Below are positions 48,292 to 52,603 of a stretch of 52,603 nucleotides of DNA, piece after piece. Both the position numbers and the translations under genes were made by a program. Numbering within the stretch: position 1 is the first letter of the stretch; each line of letters starts with the position of its first letter. Below the pieces are notes generated by a model. That model searched no databases and was not told the origin of the DNA. It was given only the letters and a program-made list of their open reading frames with translations. Source of the stretch: Bacteroidota bacterium (GTDB lineage: Bacteria > Bacteroidota > Bacteroidia > UKL13-3); the NCBI GenBank assembly GCA_947456185.1, contig CANGPW010000011.1, forward strand, positions 1-52,603. The letters run 5' to 3'.

Positions 48292-48996
48292 ATGCAAAAC
48301 ATACACCAATTAATATTTACTGCCGATGGTTCTCATACTTTGTTGCATGAAGCATTGAACGAAACATATCACTCCAAAAATGGTGCATTGCAAGAAAGCT
48401 TGCATGTATTTATTCAAAATGGTTTATTTCATTTTATAAATCAAAATCCAGTTGAATCAATCCATATTTTTGAAGTGGGATTTGGAACTGGGTTAAATGC
48501 TATTCTTACTTTGAAAAATGCTACTTATAATAAATTCAATATTAAATATACTTGTCTTGAAGCTTTTCCATTAAATATTGAAATTATTAAGCAATTGAAT
48601 TATATAGATGATGAGAATGATGATTTAAAGTTATTGTTTTATAAAATGCATCAATGCAATTGGAATGAATGGGTAAAAATAAATGAGCATTTTTCTATTT
48701 ATAAAATGGAAAACAAACTTGAAAATATTGACTCCAATGAATTACTAAAAATTAGTCATCCATTTGACATTATTTATTTTGATGCTTTTGCACCAGATAA
48801 GCAACCAGAACTTTGGACTACCGATATATTTAAAACTGTATTTGAAGCCATGAATATTGGAAGTATACTTGTTACTTATTCAGCAAAAGGCGATGTTAAA
48901 AGAGCTTTGCGTGAAGCAGGTTTTATAGTAAAAAGATTAGCCGGACCAATTGGAAAAAGGCATATGCTGTTTGCAGAAAAAGGCAATAGTTTATAG
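48292..48996 (+). CDS. mnmD: tRNA (mnm5s2U34)-methyltransferase MnmD (stand-alone MnmC N-terminal-type methyltransferase)
   Basis: 'FTADGSHTLLHEALNETYHSKNGALQES', 'FEVGFGTGLNAILTL', 'DIIYFDAFAPDKQPELWT', 'VTYSAKGDVKRALREAGFIVKRLAGPIGKRHMLFA'. Confidence 0.92.
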   Translation: MQNIHQLIFTADGSHTLLHEALNETYHSKNGALQESLHVFIQNGLFHFINQNPVESIHIFEVGFGTGLNAILTLKNATYNKFNIKYTCLEAFPLNIEIIKQLNYIDDENDDLKLLFYKMHQCNWNEWVKINEHFSIYKMENKLENIDSNELLKISHPFDIIYFDAFAPDKQPELWTTDIFKTVFEAMNIGSILVTYSAKGDVKRALREAGFIVKRLAGPIGKRHMLFAEKGNSL

Positions 48997-49026
48997 ATGA
49001 TAGACCATGGACAAAAAATTGTATTA

Positions 49027-49066
49027 ACCAATCAACTCAATTAACATAATCAACCAATCAACTCAA
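49027..49066. repeat. Two 14-bp direct repeats ACCAATCAACTCAA
   Basis: Copies at 49027-49040 and 49053-49066, directly upstream of the ATG at 49069. Confidence 0.9.
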
Positions 49067-49068
49067 CC

Positions 49069-50121
49069 ATGCAAGTAAACTATCTCATCATCGGACAAGG
49101 ATTAGCTGGAACTTTATTGGCTAAAGAATTATTAGTAGCAAACGAAAGTTTTTTGATCATAGATGCCTTTAAGGAAAGTACTTCAACCAAAGTTGCAGCC
49201 GGAATGTTCAACCCCATTAGTGGAAAACGAATGGTAAAAAGTTGGAATGCCGATGAATTGTTACGCGATACTTTGGAAGCTTATACCTCATTAGAAAAAA
49301 TGCTTGATTGTAAATTACTCTATCAACAAAATATTTATCAATTATTTGGTTCAGTTAAAGAACAAAATGATTTGTCGAGCCGCATGGATAATCAAGATTT
49401 TTCGAAACATGTAAATTTATTTCCTACAAAAGAACCTAATTTGAATGATGCTTTTGGTACTTTTGAAATAAAAGAAACTGGATGGGTTTATACACGTTTG
49501 TTGATAGAAAAAATGCGTGCTTTTTTCATTGAAAAATCAAATTTGATTGATGAGGAATTTGATTATAATTTACTCACTTACAAAGAGGGAAACTGGCATT
49601 ATAAAAATAACATTGCTAAGCATATTATTTTTTGTGAAGGGTATAAAAATATTCATAATCCTTTCTTTAAATACTTGCCATTTGTGCTATGCAAAGGAGA
49701 AGTGTTTACCATAAAATGTAATGATATTGCAAAAGATAAAATCATTAAAAAAGGAATTTACTTGGTTCATCTGCACGATGATATTTACAAAGTTGGCGCA
49801 ACTTATGAGTGGAACGATTTAACAGAAAATACTTCGGAACAGGGCAAAGCATTTTTAATAGAAAAGCTTGATGATATATTGAATTGCGAATATGAAATTA
49901 TCAATCATGAAGCAAATATTAGACCTACCACCAAAGACAGAAAAGCCATCATTGGAGAGCATTATGAACATAAAAATATGTTTATTTTAAATGGCTTAGG
50001 AACTAAAGGTGTGATGCATGCGCCATATTTAGCCAAACAGTTATTGGCACATATTACCTTAGGAAATGAAATAGATAAAGAAATAAATATCAAGCGCTTT
50101 GATCAATTAGTTGTCAGTTGA
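49069..50121 (+). CDS. DAO-type FAD-dependent oxidoreductase, MnmC(o)-like
   Basis: 'YLIIGQGLAGTLLAKELL' Rossmann motif; 'AAGMFNPISGKRMVKSW'; C-terminal 'NIRPTTKDRKAIIGEHYEHKNMFILNGLGTKGVMHAPYLAKQLLAHI'. Confidence 0.85.
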   Translation: MQVNYLIIGQGLAGTLLAKELLVANESFLIIDAFKESTSTKVAAGMFNPISGKRMVKSWNADELLRDTLEAYTSLEKMLDCKLLYQQNIYQLFGSVKEQNDLSSRMDNQDFSKHVNLFPTKEPNLNDAFGTFEIKETGWVYTRLLIEKMRAFFIEKSNLIDEEFDYNLLTYKEGNWHYKNNIAKHIIFCEGYKNIHNPFFKYLPFVLCKGEVFTIKCNDIAKDKIIKKGIYLVHLHDDIYKVGATYEWNDLTENTSEQGKAFLIEKLDDILNCEYEIINHEANIRPTTKDRKAIIGEHYEHKNMFILNGLGTKGVMHAPYLAKQLLAHITLGNEIDKEINIKRFDQLVVS

Positions 50122-50135
50122 TTGTTGCCAGTTGA

Positions 50136-50177
50136 TAGACAATAGACAATAGACAATAGAAAATAGACAATAGACAA
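50136..50177. repeat. Six tandem 7-bp repeats TAGACAA (one TAGAAAA variant)
   Basis: tagacaatagacaatagacaatagaaaatagacaatagacaa, 14 bp after the oxidoreductase stop. Confidence 0.95.
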
Positions 50178-50283
50178 TAGTTAATAGATATAAGTTGAAG
50201 TTAAATTATGCTTGTATTTTCAATAATTTACTTGATTCTTTTCTGATATGAATGGTATTTGTAACTCTAAAAGAATAGCTATA

Positions 50284-50335
50284 ATTGGTTTAATAAATAA
50301 ATAAAATGGGGTTTTTATTTATTTATTAAACCAAT
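50284..50335. repeat. Perfect 23-bp inverted repeat with 6-nt loop
   Basis: attggtttaataaataaataaaa - tggggt - ttttatttatttattaaaccaat, between convergent genes. Confidence 0.95.
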
Positions 50336-50348
50336 AGATTTTGAATAT

Positions 50349-52603
50349 TTATTTTTTCTTTAATGTTTCAATTTCTTTCTTCAAAGCTATGATCATTAAT
50401 TGTTGTTCTTGAATGGCTTTAACCATTGGTGCTAATAAATCGTTGTAACGCACACTGTACATGCCCGCATCATCTTTTGAAATGATACCATTATTAGTTA
50501 CCCCTGCATTGTTTAAAGTGGCATCTAATTCTTGCGCTATAAAACCATATTCTAATTTTTTACTTTCATCATTGTTTCTAAAATAAGAAACAGGACGTAA
50601 TTGATTAATAAAGTCTAAGCCTAAGTTGCTATTTTGAATATTAGACTTCCAACGTTTATCGCTGGTAACTGTCCATGCTACTTGAACACCTGCATAAGTT
50701 ACAGCAGTATTTCCAACACGAACTTGGTTACTGGCAGTAGCACTTGGTGTTTGTGCATTATAACCTATGGCTGTATTATTACTTCCAGTGGTATTTAAAC
50801 TTAAAGCGGTGTTTCCTAAAGCAGAATTATTATTACCAGTTGTATTTTGATATAATGACCTAACTCCACTTGCCGTATTGTTATATCCTGTAGTATTAAA
50901 ATATAATGAAATATAACCATCAGCCATATTTTCATATCCTGAAGTATTGGAATTTAATGAAGCAGTTCCTATTCCAGTATTCTTATACCCAGTAGTGTTT
51001 GAATACAATGCCAACTGACCATTGGCGGTGTTTTCCGCTCCTGAAGTATTAGAAAACATTGCTAAATAACCAACGGCTGTATTTGCATTACCAGTATTAT
51101 TTGCTGGAGTTGTAGAACCACGAAGTGCTGCATAACCAACAGCAACATTTTGACTTTCAAAAGCAGTTGTTGTATTATTTGCATATTGCATGGCATTAGT
51201 TCCAATTGCAGTAGCTAAACTTCCTGCAGTATTTGAAACTAATGCACCATTTCCGACAGCCGTATTATAATATCCTATAGAATTATTTAATAATGATACA
51301 TAACCAATGGCTGTATTAGCATAACCAGTTGTATTAGCATACATTGCTCCATTCCCATTTGCAATGTTTGCATTTCCAGTAGTATTTGAATATAATGCCA
51401 TCAGACCGCTAGCTGTATTTTCGGAACCCGTTGTATTAAAATTCATTGCACCTTTACCAATTGCTGTATTCTGTGAACCTGACGTATTGAAATATAAAGC
51501 AGCTGTTCCCAAAGCAGTATTCAAAAATCCTGTAGTGTTTGAAAACAAAGCAACTGTTCCAAATGCTGAGTTATCATTTCCTGTTGTATTAGAATACAAA
51601 GCAAAATTTCCAATTGCTGTATTGTAGCTTCCAGTTGTATTTGAATACAAAGTTTGATGCCCATTTGCTGTATTCCCGCTTGCAGTGGTGTTATTCATTA
51701 ATGCAGAATCACCAGTTGCAGTATTATTATTACCCGTTGTGTTTCTGTATAATGCACTAAATCCATTAGCAGTGTTGGAATATCCTGTAGTATTAGAATA
51801 CAATGAAGAACATCCGATTGCAGTATTATTATTACCAGTCATATTTAAATACAATGCACCATTACCAGCTGCAGTATTGTAACTACCAGTAGAGTTTAAA
51901 TGCAATGCAAATGCACCAGTTGCAGTGTTATTATTACCCGTTGTATTAGAAAATAATGAATATCTTCCAGTTGCTGAATTTTGACTACCAGTTGTATTAG
52001 AATTCAATGCCCTATTACCAATTGCTGTATTCCAAACACCAGTAGTGTTTAAATTCATTGAATAATTTCCAATAGCTGTATTTTCATAGCCTGTTGTATT
52101 AGAAAATAATGAATATCTTCCAACTGCAGTATTTGAATAACCAGTTGTATTTGATCTCATAGCTGAAAGACCAATTGCAGTATTGCTAGCCCCGGTTAAG
52201 TTATTATAAAGTGAGTTAAAACCTAAAGCAGTATTACTGGTACCTGAAGTATTTAAACATAATGCATTTTTACCAATTGCGGTGTTGGCATAGGCTGTAG
52301 TGTTTGAAAATAATGCAGAATCACCCACAGCTGTATTTGAATTCCCTGTAGTAGTGGAAGCCATTGACAAAAAGCCAACGGCTGTATTGCTATAACCAGT
52401 AGTATTTGCATAGAGCGCTCCATTTCCGTTTGCAGTATTATAACTGCCAGTGGTGTTACTATTTAAAGCCACAACTCCAGTTGCTGTATTAAATGAACCT
52501 TCCGTATTAACTGATAATGCCTCTTCTCCAAGTGCAGTATTGTTTGAACCAATGGTATTATTCCATAAAGTATTTGCACCAACAGCAGTGTTATAATTTC
52601 CAG
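50349..52603 (-). CDS. Repeat-rich surface/fibre-like protein with about 35 repeats of 17 aa and C-terminal peptidase S74 (intramolecular chaperone) domain; 5' end beyond the window
   Basis: Repeats 'NTTGYSNTAVGRYSLFS'; C-terminus 'VTSDKRWKSNIQNSNLGLDFINQLRPVSYFRNND...EYGFIAQELDATLNNAG...YSVRYNDLLAPMVKAIQEQQ'. The frame stays open to base 52603, so the GTG at 52472 is internal. Confidence 0.92.
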   Translation of the reverse strand, partial: GNYNTAVGANTLWNNTIGSNNTALGEEALSVNTEGSFNTATGVVALNSNTTGSYNTANGNGALYANTTGYSNTAVGFLSMASTTTGNSNTAVGDSALFSNTTAYANTAIGKNALCLNTSGTSNTALGFNSLYNNLTGASNTAIGLSAMRSNTTGYSNTAVGRYSLFSNTTGYENTAIGNYSMNLNTTGVWNTAIGNRALNSNTTGSQNSATGRYSLFSNTTGNNNTATGAFALHLNSTGSYNTAAGNGALYLNMTGNNNTAIGCSSLYSNTTGYSNTANGFSALYRNTTGNNNTATGDSALMNNTTASGNTANGHQTLYSNTTGSYNTAIGNFALYSNTTGNDNSAFGTVALFSNTTGFLNTALGTAALYFNTSGSQNTAIGKGAMNFNTTGSENTASGLMALYSNTTGNANIANGNGAMYANTTGYANTAIGYVSLLNNSIGYYNTAVGNGALVSNTAGSLATAIGTNAMQYANNTTTAFESQNVAVGYAALRGSTTPANNTGNANTAVGYLAMFSNTSGAENTANGQLALYSNTTGYKNTGIGTASLNSNTSGYENMADGYISLYFNTTGYNNTASGVRSLYQNTTGNNNSALGNTALSLNTTGSNNTAIGYNAQTPSATASNQVRVGNTAVTYAGVQVAWTVTSDKRWKSNIQNSNLGLDFINQLRPVSYFRNNDESKKLEYGFIAQELDATLNNAGVTNNGIISKDDAGMYSVRYNDLLAPMVKAIQEQQLMIIALKKEIETLKKK

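Noticed and set aside
50136-50177. Possible CRISPR array from TAGACAA repeats
   Set aside because: Units are 7 bp with no spacers and no cas genes nearby.
51364-51882. Plus-strand ORFs 51364-51627 and 51685-51882 with periodic 'PVVFEYNA...PIAVL' repeats
   Set aside because: Mirror image of the 51-bp repeats on the minus strand; periodicity is inherited, not evidence of coding.
50349-52603. Prophage tail-fibre gene interpretation of the S74 protein
   Set aside because: No other phage genes in the window; flanking genes are housekeeping. Cannot be excluded beyond the right edge, so only the domain is reported.

Overview
AT-rich chromosomal window from a Bacteroidota genome. The lineage call rests on the many C-terminal type IX secretion (T9SS) sorting domains of the form 'YPNP...YNxxG...GxYxxKI...KKIIxK' and on the acpP-fabF-rnc order. 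Much of the window is housekeeping: alaS, miaA, terC-like, folD, aroQ, purC, rnc-fabF-acpP, upp, nth, rnhA, pepD, mnmD, a cold-shock protein, a DEAD-box helicase and an ABC exporter. No tRNA, rRNA, CRISPR array, transposase or integrase was seen. The best candidate for an undescribed system is the left 12.8 kb: ten co-directional, almost gap-free genes. Eight carry predicted T9SS C-terminal domains: a sulfatase, two YHYH-domain proteins, three paralogous purple-acid-phosphatase-like metallophosphoesterases, a duplicated DUF1566 protein and an orphan protein. The other two are thioredoxin-fold proteins. Other notable items: a likely split MnmC (mnmD next to an MnmC(o)-like FAD oxidoreductase), a PorE-like TPR/propeller/OmpA protein, an orphan Wza/Wzc-like pair with a 16-Tyr YG-repeat tail, a surface protein with about 35 repeats of 17 aa ending in an S74 chaperone domain, a family of short intergenic repeats (one apparently inside alaS), and a perfect 23-bp inverted repeat. 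All calls come from reading the sequence; no database search was run.
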